Part shown: piece by piece, positions 1-6,741 of the stretch
Layout: every line of letters begins with the position of its first letter
How positions within the stretch are numbered: position 1 is the first letter of the stretch
Source of the DNA: Acidobacteriota bacterium
GTDB taxonomy: Bacteria > Acidobacteriota > Polarisedimenticolia > Gp22-AA2
Assembly: GCA_027297005.1 (NCBI GenBank)
Contig: JAPUIN010000177.1
Span: 1 to 9,109 of the forward strand
Direction of reading: 5' to 3'
DNA length: 9,109 nt
The notes under the pieces: generated by a model
Database searches by the model: none
What the model was told of the DNA's origin: nothing
What the model saw: the letters and a program-made list of their open reading frames with translations, nothing else
Translations under genes and position numbers: made by a program

Positions 1-766
1 GCATGAAATGTTTGAAACCGGCCTTCTCGGCCATGATCGGATCCCACGTGATGCGCTGGATTGTCTTGGCCACCGTATGGCCGGCATGGTCGGTGACGAC
101 CACGCCCGAATCGGTGACGACGGCCAGCTCGCCGTCGTCCAGGAAGAACATGTCGCGCGTGAGATGCAGGATCGCCGGTACGTCGGAGGCGACGAAATAC
201 TCGTCCTTGCCGAGGCCGACCACCAGCGGCGGCCCGTTTCGCGAGGCGACGATCTTGCGCGGATCGCCGGCCGAGACGACGGCAAACGCGTAGGAGCCCC
301 GCAGGCGCGGGACGGTCACTCGGACACCCTCTTCGAGGGAGCCGCCGTTCGCGGAGAGGGCGTGCTCGATCAGGTGTGCGATGACCTCGGTGTCGGTCTC
401 GGTCTTGAATTTGTGACCGGCCTCGGCGAGCTCCAACTTGAGCTCCTTGTAGTTCTCGATGATCCCGTTGTGAACGACCACAAGGGCGCCGGAGCAATCG
501 CGATGCGGGTGGGCGTTCTCTTCCGTCGGGCGGCCATGCGTGGCCCAGCGGGTGTGCGCCACGCCGAACGATCCCTCGAGGTTCGTCAGCCTTAGATTTT
601 CCTCCAGATTGCGCAGCTTGCCGGCGCTGCGGACGACCTGGATGTCGGACCCGTTGATGACGGCGATACCGGCCGAGTCATACCCCCGGTACTCCAGGCG
701 GCGTAATCCGTCCAGCAGAACGTCGCTGACCTTCCTGTGACCGATGTACCCGACGATCCCGCACAT
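1..766 (-). CDS. glmS: Glutamine--fructose-6-phosphate aminotransferase, N-terminal part (runs off left edge)
   Basis: GlmS converts fructose-6-phosphate and glutamine to glucosamine-6-phosphate, the first committed step to UDP-GlcNAc, in the cytoplasm. The visible 255 residues are the Ntn-type glutamine amidotransferase domain. The protein begins Met-Cys-Gly-Ile-Val-Gly-Tyr, so Cys2 becomes the N-terminal nucleophile after Met removal; this fixes the start at 766. Further family motifs follow in order: [35 protein letters not shown] and [10 protein letters not shown], then GPPLVVGLG and the segment just before the sugar-isomerase domains, which lie outside the window. No frameshift is seen. 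It lies 58 nt downstream of glmU, the next enzymes of the same pathway but one (GlmM is not in view). No strong Shine-Dalgarno precedes the ATG, only GAGAG, and a separate promoter sits immediately upstream. Identification is very secure. Confidence 0.97.
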   Translation of the reverse strand, partial: MCGIVGYIGHRKVSDVLLDGLRRLEYRGYDSAGIAVINGSDIQVVRSAGKLRNLEENLRLTNLEGSFGVAHTRWATHGRPTEENAHPHRDCSGALVVVHNGIIENYKELKLELAEAGHKFKTETDTEVIAHLIEHALSANGGSLEEGVRVTVPRLRGSYAFAVVSAGDPRKIVASRNGPPLVVGLGKDEYFVASDVPAILHLTRDMFFLDDGELAVVTDSGVVVTDHAGHTVAKTIQRITWDPIMAEKAGFKHFM

Positions 767-776
767 GATGGCTCTC

Positions 777-805
777 AATATAGGAGGATTACGCGCGCCT
801 GCCAA
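777..805 (-). promoter_or_regulatory. Predicted sigma70-type promoter of glmS
   Basis: Read on the minus strand, TTGGCA (800-805) is followed after exactly 17 nt by TATATT (777-782). Each hexamer matches the housekeeping consensus at five of six positions. The predicted transcription start is near 769-770, only about 3-4 nt before the glmS ATG at 764-766, so the transcript would be leaderless or nearly so. This would let glmS be expressed independently of glmU. It is a prediction from sequence only. Confidence 0.55.
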
Positions 806-824
806 GCGGAGCTTCGCCCGGCGT

Positions 825-2297
825 CTACTTCGACCGGGACCCCTTGTCCTTCTGCTGACGGGCGCGGGGACTGCAGCGCTTCGCCCAATTCTCCTTGATC
901 ACCTGGCGACCGCGTGAGAGGGCGAGAGCGTAGGCGGGCACGTCATGGGTGATGGTCGAGCCGGCCCCGATGTAAGCACCGCGCCGGATGCGGACCGGCG
1001 CCACGAGCTGCGTGTCGCTGCCAATGAACACCTCGTCCTCCACAATCGTGCGGTGCTTGGCGACGCCGTCGTAGTTGCAGGTGATCGTGCCGGCGCCGAC
1101 GTTCGCATCCCGGCCGATCTCGGCGTCCCCGAGGTAGGCGAGATGGTTCGCCTTGGCGCCACGACCGAGTCGGGTCTTCTTGAGCTCGACGAAATTCCCG
1201 ACCCGGGCCTTCTCATCGAGGATCGTCTCCGGCCTGAGGTGCGCGAAAGGGCCGATGCGGCACTCCCGTCCGATCTGTGAGCCGGAGATCACCGAGTAGG
1301 CGAGGATCATCGTGCCGTCGCCGACTCGGGTGTCGGCGATCCGGCTGCCGGCACCGATGTGGACCCCTTCTCCAATCTCGGTGGAACCGATCAGCATGAC
1401 GCCCGGCTCGATCACGGTATCCTGGCCCACATTCACGTCGGCGTCGATGTAGGTGGTGTCGGGATCGATGAGCGAGACCCCGGCGATCAACAGCGCATCG
1501 GCTTTCCGCCGATAGAGGGCCCGCGCCGCCGCGGCCAGCTCACGACGGTTGTTCACGCCGAGAACCTCGGACGCATCGGGGTGACGATAGGCAGCGACCT
1601 TGCGGCCGTCCCTCCGGAGGATCTCCACCAGATCGGTCAGGTAGATTTCACGCTGCGAATTGTCGCGCGTAGCCCGTCGAAGCGGGCGATACATCTCCTG
1701 CATGTCGGCGCAGTAAATCCCGCAGTTGATCTCCTGGGTGGCCCGCTCGTCGAGCGTCGCATCCGCCTCCTCGACGATGCGTGCAACGTCACCGGCGTAG
1801 TTCCGGATGATCCTCCCGTAGCCGGTGGGGTTGGCGACGACCGTCGTCAGCAGACTGAGCGGCGCGCCGGAACGACGATGGAAGTCGACGAACGCCCGGA
1901 TCGTCTCCGGGCGCAGGGCGGGCAGATCGCCGTTGAGGATCAGGACGATTCCCTGGTGACCGTGCAGCTGCCGCTCGGCCGCCAGCACGGCATGGCCGGT
2001 TCCGTGCTGATCCTTCTGGTAGGCGAAGGCGATCGATTTGTCGTGGTTCCCGACGGCCTGTCGCACCTCGTCGGCCTGGTTCCCGATCACGACGACGGTG
2101 CGCAGGGCGCCGGCCAATCGGGCCGCCTCGACGACGTGCCGCACCATCGGTCGACCGGCGACGGGGTGGGCGAGTTTCGAAGTTCGGGAGAGCATGCGCT
2201 TTCCCATCCCCGCGGCCAGGATAAGCGCCTGGACATCGCGCTGCTTGAGCCCTGCGAGCGCCGACCGGTCGTGATCGAGCGGGGTCACCCCACCCAT
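825..2297 (-). CDS. glmU: Bifunctional UDP-GlcNAc pyrophosphorylase / glucosamine-1-phosphate N-acetyltransferase
   Basis: GlmU acetylates glucosamine-1-phosphate with acetyl-CoA, then couples it to UTP to give UDP-GlcNAc. From the ATG at 2297 the protein is 490 residues (E. coli GlmU is 456). The N-terminal nucleotidyltransferase domain starts at about residue 25 with [11 protein letters not shown] and the lysine of SKLAHPVAG. It continues with GTGHA, the metal-binding Asp of [30 protein letters not shown] and GVNNR. The C-terminal left-handed beta-helix carries hexapeptide repeats and the acetyltransferase residues: Arg355 of LRPET, the Lys pair of VELKKTRLG, and His385 and Tyr388 of NHLAYLGD. 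It ends in a basic tail of about 20 residues. The start is uncertain because no candidate has a good ribosome site. The frame remains open to a GTG at 2663, which would add 122 residues, described separately. Its neighbours are glmS downstream and a TPR gene upstream. Confidence 0.95.
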   Translation of the reverse strand: MGGVTPLDHDRSALAGLKQRDVQALILAAGMGKRMLSRTSKLAHPVAGRPMVRHVVEAARLAGALRTVVVIGNQADEVRQAVGNHDKSIAFAYQKDQHGTGHAVLAAERQLHGHQGIVLILNGDLPALRPETIRAFVDFHRRSGAPLSLLTTVVANPTGYGRIIRNYAGDVARIVEEADATLDERATQEINCGIYCADMQEMYRPLRRATRDNSQREIYLTDLVEILRRDGRKVAAYRHPDASEVLGVNNRRELAAAARALYRRKADALLIAGVSLIDPDTTYIDADVNVGQDTVIEPGVMLIGSTEIGEGVHIGAGSRIADTRVGDGTMILAYSVISGSQIGRECRIGPFAHLRPETILDEKARVGNFVELKKTRLGRGAKANHLAYLGDAEIGRDANVGAGTITCNYDGVAKHRTIVEDEVFIGSDTQLVAPVRIRRGAYIGAGSTITHDVPAYALALSRGRQVIKENWAKRCSPRARQQKDKGSRSK

Positions 2298-2687
2298 CGG
2301 GCGGAGCGGAAATGGAACTGGGGAGCCTCCGTGCGATCCCCCCGCCAGGGGTCCGTTACCGGTTCTGGACTGGTCCTGCGGGCGCATGGGGGTCGATTTC
2401 GGGGTGGCGTTCGACCACGGTGGGGTGAGCACTGTCCGGTCGATCGGCACCCGTGACGACGACCCGGCCGGTCTCGTGCCGGGAGCTTGCGGGCGGGAGG
2501 GACGATCTGCGACGGCGGTGTGGGAACGCGTGCGTCGAACTCTCCTGGAACCTGTTCGAGCCGATCGGGCGCGGCCGTGTCTGGACGCCCGGGTCCTGCC
2601 GGCACCCTTCGGGGCGGCCCGGCCCTTCTTCCCGGGCCTCACTCGCTTACGCTTCGCGCTCACGGCAACCGCACGATCTTCCCGTTG
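2298..2687 (-). other. Open, possibly coding region between the TPR gene and glmU (candidate N-terminal extension of GlmU)
   Basis: This stretch has no independent recognised gene. On the minus strand the glmU frame is open up to a GTG at 2663, only 24 nt after the TPR gene stop. If translated, its first 50 residues are strongly basic (for example KRKRVRPGKKGRAAPKG), followed by about 70 residues rich in Pro, Ser, Thr and Gly. The first 30 or so codons mostly end in G or C, as in the neighbouring genes, but the codons after about 2570 do not, which argues against coding in the second part. A GC-rich inverted repeat at 2616-2622 and 2632-2638 has no T-run, so I do not call it a terminator. No convincing promoter is seen. 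It could be a disordered extension of GlmU or plain non-coding DNA. Confidence 0.4.
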
Positions 2688-3239
2688 CTACATCTCTTCG
2701 GGATAAATCAGATTCTGGAACGTCTCATTGTCGCGGAGCTGTTCAAAGTCGGGGTCATTCCGTGCGAAAATCCGGTTCGTGGCATTGAGGTCGATTGCCT
2801 TTTGAAGATGCTTGACCGCCTCTCCCGAATCCCCCTTCAAGGCCAGCGTCGAGGCCAGCACGTAATAAATCTTCTCATCCTTCGGGCTGGCCTGCAGCGC
2901 GCGATCGAGAAATCCGACCGCCGCATCGAAATCGGCCTCGTTGGCCTTCATCACGCCGTGATAGAAGAACTCCTCCGGCTTCTTCGGCTGGGACCCCTTG
3001 CTATCGAGCATCGACCGGCAGATCCGGATATAACACCGGGTCCGGTCGGTCAGCTCCTTCTCATCGGGATACTGATCCATGATGAGCTGGAATCGAACCA
3101 GGGCATCGGAGTAGTTTCGCTTGTGGAGCAGGTTCACACCCCGCTCGAACTCCTTGAGAGCCTTGTCCTGGATATCCCACACGTTGTCGCTGGTGCGCGA
3201 ACTGGCCCGGGATCGGCTTGTCTTTCGTGATTTCGTCAT
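2688..3239 (-). CDS. Small tetratricopeptide-repeat protein, function unknown
   Basis: This is a 183-residue soluble protein without signal peptide or membrane segment. It starts with a short basic, Ser-rich tail (residues 1-18). A first TPR-like helical pair lies at about 26-58 (ALKEFERGVNLLHKRNYSDALVRF and on). Two more repeats at about 90-152 contain the typical small/aromatic pattern (FYHGVMKANEADFDAAVGFL, and then YYVLASTLALKGDSGEAV). The end, FARNDPDFEQLRDNETFQNLI, is the motif that often closes TPR groups. TPR units bind other proteins, so a scaffold or regulatory role is possible, but no partner can be named. The ATG at 3239 is chosen because GGAG lies 4 nt upstream. A longer in-frame start at 3347 would lie at or ahead of the predicted transcription start. 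It is first in the minus-strand run leading to glmU and glmS. Confidence 0.85.
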   Translation of the reverse strand: MTKSRKTSRSRASSRTSDNVWDIQDKALKEFERGVNLLHKRNYSDALVRFQLIMDQYPDEKELTDRTRCYIRICRSMLDSKGSQPKKPEEFFYHGVMKANEADFDAAVGFLDRALQASPKDEKIYYVLASTLALKGDSGEAVKHLQKAIDLNATNRIFARNDPDFEQLRDNETFQNLIYPEEM

Positions 3240-3258
3240 CGCTCTCCGCTCATCGAAA

Positions 3259-3299
3259 CCGGCAACAGGCCGGGAGATGGATGCAGACTGGGCTGCATC
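3259..3299 (-). repeat. Two tandem hairpins in the leader of the TPR gene
   Basis: Two perfect inverted repeats lie between the predicted transcription start and the TPR start codon. The first in the transcript has a 7-bp stem, 3280-3286 with 3293-3299 (GATGCAG / CTGCATC, 6-nt loop). The second has a 5-bp stem, 3259-3263 with 3269-3273 (CCGGC / GCCGG, 5-nt loop). Neither has a following U-run, so they are not intrinsic terminators. They may stabilise or structure the roughly 105-nt 5' leader. I do not recognise a known riboswitch. Confidence 0.35.
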
Positions 3300-3350
3300 A
3301 CGAACCCGAGGTCGTCCCCCAAAGTTAAGGATGATGAATCGAGACAACCC

Positions 3351-3380
3351 ATGCTAGCAAATGGTATTTTAGCGTGTCAA
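3351..3380 (-). promoter_or_regulatory. Predicted sigma70-type promoter for the TPR-glmU(-glmS) run
   Basis: On the minus strand a perfect -35 hexamer TTGACA (3375-3380) is followed after 18 nt by TAGCAT (3351-3356), four of six matches to TATAAT. The spacer is AT-rich, unlike the surrounding DNA. Transcription would start near 3344, giving a leader of about 105 nt. It lies in the 268-nt divergent gap between the TPR gene and folK. I see no equally good plus-strand promoter for folK in this gap. Confidence 0.55.
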
Positions 3381-3507
3381 CGGAACGGATAGCCAATCGA
3401 TTCGGGGGTAGGGCGCAAAATGAACGGGATCGCGCCACGGTCGACTTGGATCCCCCCCCGGACGGAATGGAATTTCCAGCGTAAAGTATTGTCATCAGAG
3501 GGTTTGT

Positions 3508-4020
3508 ATGTCTAGGCATGGCGCTGAACGGCTCGTTTTCATCGGGATCGGCTCGAACCTCGGGGATCGGGCGGCGAACCTCGAGCGAGCTATCGCGGCC
3601 CTCCCCGCGGCCGGGTTGCGGGTAAGCCGGCGATCCTCGGTCTACGAGACCGCGCCGGTCGACGTCAAGGATCAGGCCGACTTCCTCAATATGGTCGTCG
3701 GCTGCGAGACCGATCTCCCGGTCGAGGATCTCCTCGAGATCTGCCTCGGGGTCGAGCGTGGGATGGGCCGCATTCGCGATCGGGCCCGCGGACCCCGTGT
3801 GATCGACCTCGACCTGCTCCTGTCGGGCGATCAGGTCACCCGGGAAAGCCGTCTCGAGGTCCCCCACCCGCGCATGCACCTGCGCCGCTTCGTCCTCGTC
3901 CCCCTCGTCGAGATCGCCCCCGATGCGGGGCATCCGGTGCTCGGTCGGACCGCCGCCGAGCTATTGGAGGACTGCCCGGATCGGGCCCGCGTCGAGCGGG
4001 TCGGCGGGCCGATCCCATGA
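3508..4020 (+). CDS. folK: 2-amino-4-hydroxy-6-hydroxymethyldihydropteridine pyrophosphokinase (HPPK)
   Basis: FolK transfers pyrophosphate from ATP to 6-hydroxymethyl-7,8-dihydropterin, the step before dihydropteroate synthase in folate synthesis. The 170-residue length is normal for HPPK. Seen in order: GSNLGDR at 15-21; SSVYETAPVDVKDQADFLN (substrate loop, about 43-61); GRIRDRARGPRVIDLDLLL, with the metal-binding pair Asp100 and Asp102; and the PHPRMHLRRFVLVPL signature beginning at residue 119, followed by EIAP. The start is supported by GAGGG five to six nt before the ATG. It is the first gene of the plus-strand run, 75 nt before the deoxynucleoside kinase. The same neighbourhood (folK, deoxynucleoside kinase, panB, panC) is, from memory, found in some Deltaproteobacteria. 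Identification is secure. Confidence 0.96.
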   Translation: MSRHGAERLVFIGIGSNLGDRAANLERAIAALPAAGLRVSRRSSVYETAPVDVKDQADFLNMVVGCETDLPVEDLLEICLGVERGMGRIRDRARGPRVIDLDLLLSGDQVTRESRLEVPHPRMHLRRFVLVPLVEIAPDAGHPVLGRTAAELLEDCPDRARVERVGGPIP

Positions 4021-4039
4021 GCAGACCTCGGGCTGTCGA

Positions 4040-4068
4040 TTGCGCGCCCCGCGCGGGACGGCTATAAT
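4040..4068 (+). promoter_or_regulatory. Predicted sigma70-type promoter for the deoxynucleoside kinase and pan genes
   Basis: A perfect -10 hexamer TATAAT (4063-4068) is preceded at exactly 17 nt by TTGCGC (4040-4045), which keeps the important TTG of the -35. The spacer is very GC-rich. Transcription would start near 4075, giving a leader of about 20 nt with no clear Shine-Dalgarno. It lies in the gap after folK and could let the kinase-panB-panC part be transcribed apart from folK. Confidence 0.5.
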
Positions 4069-4095
4069 TCGAGCCTCTCCAGCGGATTCGACCGA

Positions 4096-4734
4096 ATGAA
4101 ATTCAAGTTCATCGCCGTAGAGGGACCCATCGGTGTCGGGAAGACGAGCCTGGTGGATTTCCTCGCCGATCGTCTCGAGGCCCGCAAGGTGTTCGAGAGC
4201 GTCGAGAACCCCTTCCTGCACGATTTTTACCAGGATCGACCCGGGGTCGCCTTCCAGTGCCAGCTGTTCTTCCTGCTCAACCGGTTCCGCAAGCAGCAGG
4301 AACTCACCCAGGGAAATCTATTCAAGCAGTCGATTGTTTGCGACTACATCTTTGCCAAGGACAAGATATTCGCCTACTTGAACCTGAATGACTCGGAACT
4401 CATGCTTTACGAGAAGCTGTACGGCCTGCTGGAAGAGCAGGTCCCTCATCCCGATCTGGTGGTTTACCTCCAGGCCCGGGACGAGATCCTGATGGAGCGG
4501 ATTCGCAACAGGGAACGGGAGTACGAGAGGGAGATCTCCGACACTTACGTCTCCGAGCTGAATCGGGCCTACAATTACTTCTTCTTCCACTATAATCGAA
4601 CACCGCTGCTGGTCATCGATACGTCGAACATCGATTTCGTGAAGAGCCAGGAGGACCTGGAAGAGATCCTGCGTCAGATCCGTTCCATGCAGAAGGGCGT
4701 GCAGTACTACATCCCGCTCGGATCGCGAAAGTGA
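4096..4734 (+). CDS. Deoxynucleoside kinase (deoxyadenosine/deoxyguanosine kinase family)
   Basis: This family phosphorylates deoxynucleosides with ATP in the salvage pathway. The 212-residue length is normal. The P-loop GPIGVGKTS sits at 10-18. ESVENPF (34-40) holds the likely catalytic Glu34. CDYIFAKDKIFAY (82-94) corresponds to the substrate-recognition segment of bacterial dAK/dGK-type enzymes. The core strand DLVVYLQAR is followed by the Arg-rich LID RIRNREREYE (about 135-144), and LLVIDTSNIDF follows near 171-181. Substrate preference (dA, dG, dC or T) cannot be read from the sequence. No real Shine-Dalgarno precedes the ATG. It is encoded between folK and panB, 94 nt before panB. Members of this group are often annotated simply as deoxynucleoside kinase or thymidylate kinase-like protein. 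Confidence 0.92.
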   Translation: MKFKFIAVEGPIGVGKTSLVDFLADRLEARKVFESVENPFLHDFYQDRPGVAFQCQLFFLLNRFRKQQELTQGNLFKQSIVCDYIFAKDKIFAYLNLNDSELMLYEKLYGLLEEQVPHPDLVVYLQARDEILMERIRNREREYEREISDTYVSELNRAYNYFFFHYNRTPLLVIDTSNIDFVKSQEDLEEILRQIRSMQKGVQYYIPLGSRK

Positions 4735-4780
4735 CCGGGACGGGCGAATAGGTAGACGTCGCCCCGACAACTCACGTCAA

Positions 4781-4824
4781 CCCCTCCCTCTACCGGTTCT
4801 GACTGCCGGAGGGGAGAAGGAGGG
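4781..4824 (+). promoter_or_regulatory. panB leader: strong Shine-Dalgarno with a competing upstream C-rich segment
   Basis: AAGGAGGG (4817-4824) lies 4 nt before the panB ATG and is the best ribosome site in the window. Upstream, CCCCTCC (4781-4787) can form a 7-bp stem with GGAGGGG (4808-4814), which would leave the Shine-Dalgarno free. The same C-rich segment (CCCTCC at 4782-4787) can instead pair with GGAGGG (4819-4824) and cover it. This is a pairing possibility only. There is no U-run, so it is not an intrinsic terminator for the preceding kinase gene. Confidence 0.4.
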
Positions 4825-4828
4825 TTTC

Positions 4829-5713
4829 ATGAGTCACCCACCCGATCACCGCGCACCGACACCCGAAGAAGTTCGGCCGATCACCGTCCCCAGCCTGCGC
4901 GAAGCGAAACGGGCCGGCCGTCGGATCACGATGCTGACGGCGTACGACCATCCGACCGCCCGCCTGCTGGACCAGGCGGGGCTCGATGTCCTCCTGGTGG
5001 GGGACAGCGTCGCCAACAACGTCCTCGGATACACCAGCACGCTTCCGGTCACGATGGAGGAGATGCTGCACCACACGCGGGCCGTCGTCCGCGGCGCTCG
5101 GCATGCTCTCGTCGTGGCCGATATGCCTTATCTCTCGTACCAGACCTCGCGGCGGGACGCGATCCGGAACGCGGGCCGCTTCCTGAAGGAAGCCGGCGCG
5201 GCCGCCGTCAAGCTCGAGGGGGGGAGGAAACGGGCCGCGCTCATGCGCTCCCTCGTCGACGCCGAGATCCCGGTGATGGGGCACATCGGACTGACGCCCC
5301 AGTCGGTTCACATCATGGGTGGCTACCGCGTCCAGGGGCGACGTGCCGACGAGGCAACGCGGCTGATCGAGGACGCCCGGGCTCTGCAGGAGGCGGGGAT
5401 CTTTCTGCTGATCCTCGAAGGGGTTCCCGAGCCGGTCGGCCGAGCCATCACGGAGGCGGTCGTCATCCCGACGGTCGGCATCGGCGCCGGCCGATTCTGC
5501 GACGGCCAGGTGCTGGTGCTGCACGACCTGATCGGGCTCAACCAGGGTCCGCTGCCGCGCTTCGCGCGCCGGTACGCCGACGTCTCAGGGATCATTTCAT
5601 CGGCGGCCGCGCGCTACGTGGACGATGTCCATAACGGTACCTTCCCGTCCGAAGGGGAGACCTACGGGACGCCTCGGCCGGTGGAGCCGAGGACGGGCGC
5701 CGGCAAAAGCTGA
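4829..5713 (+). CDS. panB: 3-methyl-2-oxobutanoate hydroxymethyltransferase (ketopantoate hydroxymethyltransferase)
   Basis: PanB adds a hydroxymethyl group from 5,10-methylene-THF to 2-oxoisovalerate, making ketopantoate, the first step of pantothenate synthesis. The protein has 294 residues against about 264 in E. coli; the extra length is a short hydrophilic N-terminal tail and about 15 residues after the last helix. The core starts at ITVPSLREAKRAGRRITMLTAYD. The metal and catalytic residues known from E. coli are present: Asp59 in VGDS, Asp98 in ADMPYLSY, Lys128 and Glu130 in VKLEGG, and Glu197 in LEGVPEP. GHIGLTPQSVHIMGGY, TVGIGAG and CDGQVLVLHDLIGL are also typical. AAGGAGGG 4 nt upstream fixes the start. 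The panC start follows 7 nt after its stop. Confidence 0.97.
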   Translation: MSHPPDHRAPTPEEVRPITVPSLREAKRAGRRITMLTAYDHPTARLLDQAGLDVLLVGDSVANNVLGYTSTLPVTMEEMLHHTRAVVRGARHALVVADMPYLSYQTSRRDAIRNAGRFLKEAGAAAVKLEGGRKRAALMRSLVDAEIPVMGHIGLTPQSVHIMGGYRVQGRRADEATRLIEDARALQEAGIFLLILEGVPEPVGRAITEAVVIPTVGIGAGRFCDGQVLVLHDLIGLNQGPLPRFARRYADVSGIISSAAARYVDDVHNGTFPSEGETYGTPRPVEPRTGAGKS

Positions 5714-5720
5714 ACATCCC

Positions 5721-6566
5721 GTGGAGACGATCCGGTCGGCGGCCCGAATGAAGGAGCTGTCGCGGGAGGAGAGAAAACGCGGTCGCAGAGTGGGTCTCGT
5801 GCCGACGATGGGCGCCCTGCACGAAGGCCATCTCTCACTGGTCTCCCGAGCGCGCACCGAGTGCGACACGGTCGTCCTCTCCATCTTCGTCAATCTGCAC
5901 CAGTTCGGTCCGTCGGAGGATTACGATCGCTATCCCCGCGATCTCTCTCGCGACGCCGGACTCGCCGCGGGGGCCGGGGTGGGGATTCTGTTCTGCCCGG
6001 GGCCGGCGGAGATTTACGTCCCGGGGCACGCCACCTGGATCGAAGTCGAACGGCTCGGAGAGGTCATGTGCGGCCCGCGCCGACCGGGGCACTTCCGCGC
6101 GGTCGCCACCGTGGTGGCCAAGCTGTTCGGGATCGTGCGCCCGCGGGTCGCCTACTTCGGCGAGAAGGACGCGCAGCAGCTGCGTATCATCCGAAGAATG
6201 GCGCGTGACCTTCATCAGGAGGTGGCGGTCGTCGGCTGCCGCACGGTGCGTGAAAAGGATGGGCTGGCCCTCTCCTCGCGAAATGCTTACCTGACGCCCG
6301 GAGAACGCCGCGCCGCCCCGGTCCTCTACCGGGCGCTCGTGGAGGCGCAGGCAAAGAGCCGCGCAGGCGAGAAGGACGCCCGTCGCCTCGTCGAGCAGAT
6401 CCGCGCGACGCTCGAAACCGAGCCGCTCGTCCGGGTCGATTACGTCGAAGCGGTCGACGACGAAACCCTCGAGCCGGTGACCACGATTGAGCGCCGCACT
6501 TTGCTGGGTGTCGCCGCCTACCTGGGTAAATCCCGCCTCATCGACAACATCCTGATCGATTGCTGA
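5721..6566 (+). CDS. panC: Pantothenate synthetase (pantoate--beta-alanine ligase)
   Basis: PanC activates pantoate with ATP and joins it to beta-alanine to give pantothenate. From the GTG at 5721 it is 281 residues, matching the family (about 283), and begins VETIRSAARMKEL like other PanC N-termini. Nucleotidyltransferase motifs: VPTMGALHEGHLSL with HEGH at 34-37; SIFVNLHQFGPSEDYDRYPRDL; RPGHFRAVATVVAKLFGIV; FGEKDAQQ at 146-153; and REKDGLALSSRNAYL near 177-191. The frame is open upstream into panB, but that part resembles no PanC. No clear Shine-Dalgarno is present, and translation is probably coupled to panB, whose stop lies 7 nt before. The gene ends in a long inverted repeat facing coaE; its stop codon is part of one arm. 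Confidence 0.96.
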   Translation: METIRSAARMKELSREERKRGRRVGLVPTMGALHEGHLSLVSRARTECDTVVLSIFVNLHQFGPSEDYDRYPRDLSRDAGLAAGAGVGILFCPGPAEIYVPGHATWIEVERLGEVMCGPRRPGHFRAVATVVAKLFGIVRPRVAYFGEKDAQQLRIIRRMARDLHQEVAVVGCRTVREKDGLALSSRNAYLTPGERRAAPVLYRALVEAQAKSRAGEKDARRLVEQIRATLETEPLVRVDYVEAVDDETLEPVTTIERRTLLGVAAYLGKSRLIDNILIDC

Positions 6567-6741
6567 TCACTGCGCACATCCCGTCCCTGTGAGTCACCTC
6601 ACCCCGCGGGCACGGCTCCGCGCGCCTCACGCCGCGCTCGCCTCGCCTGCGTGCGCGACTCGCTGCGCGGGTACCCCGCACACTTCCGGACGCCCCCGCG
6701 GGGGGAGGTGACTCGCGAGGGCGGTCCCTACGCGGTGATCA
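6564..6741. repeat. Long imperfect inverted repeat spanning the panC/coaE convergent gap
   Basis: The outer arms are TGATCACTGCG (6564-6574) and its near reverse complement (6731-6741, one mismatch), and each contains a stop codon: panC on plus, coaE on minus. After equal 27-nt distances from the ends there is a stronger pair, GAGTCACCTCACCCCGCGGG (6591-6610) against 6695-6714, matching at 19 of 20 positions. Over 47 nt per arm I count 36 matches. The centre (6611-6694) is extremely GC-rich, with smaller stems such as 6618-6623 with 6665-6670 and 6667-6671 with 6675-6679. There is no T-run on either strand. It may act as a bidirectional, structure-based terminator or be a dispersed intergenic palindrome. 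Confidence 0.7.

Noticed and set aside
767..824. glmS ribozyme or other riboswitch before glmS
   Set aside because: The gap is only 58 nt and is taken up by a promoter that starts next to the ATG.
1359..2456. Long plus-strand open frame (365 codons) opposite glmU
   Set aside because: It is the antisense of conserved glmU sequence, its protein resembles no family, and long antisense frames are common in GC-rich DNA.
2616..2638. GC-rich inverted repeat after the TPR gene as an intrinsic terminator
   Set aside because: No T-run follows on either strand, and the glmU frame runs through it.
3240..3347. Longer start (3347) for the TPR protein
   Set aside because: It would fall at or ahead of the predicted transcription start, while the ATG at 3239 has a good ribosome site.
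3452..3459. Run of eight C in the folK upstream gap
   Set aside because: A single short homopolymer; it does not affect a coding frame and shows no further structure.
4790..5524. Minus-strand open frame (244 codons) opposite panB
   Set aside because: It lies over panB, whose catalytic residues are all intact; the antisense protein is low-complexity.
5625..5720. Longer panC start overlapping the end of panB
   Set aside because: The added 32 residues do not resemble PanC, and the GTG at 5721 gives the normal family length and N-terminus.
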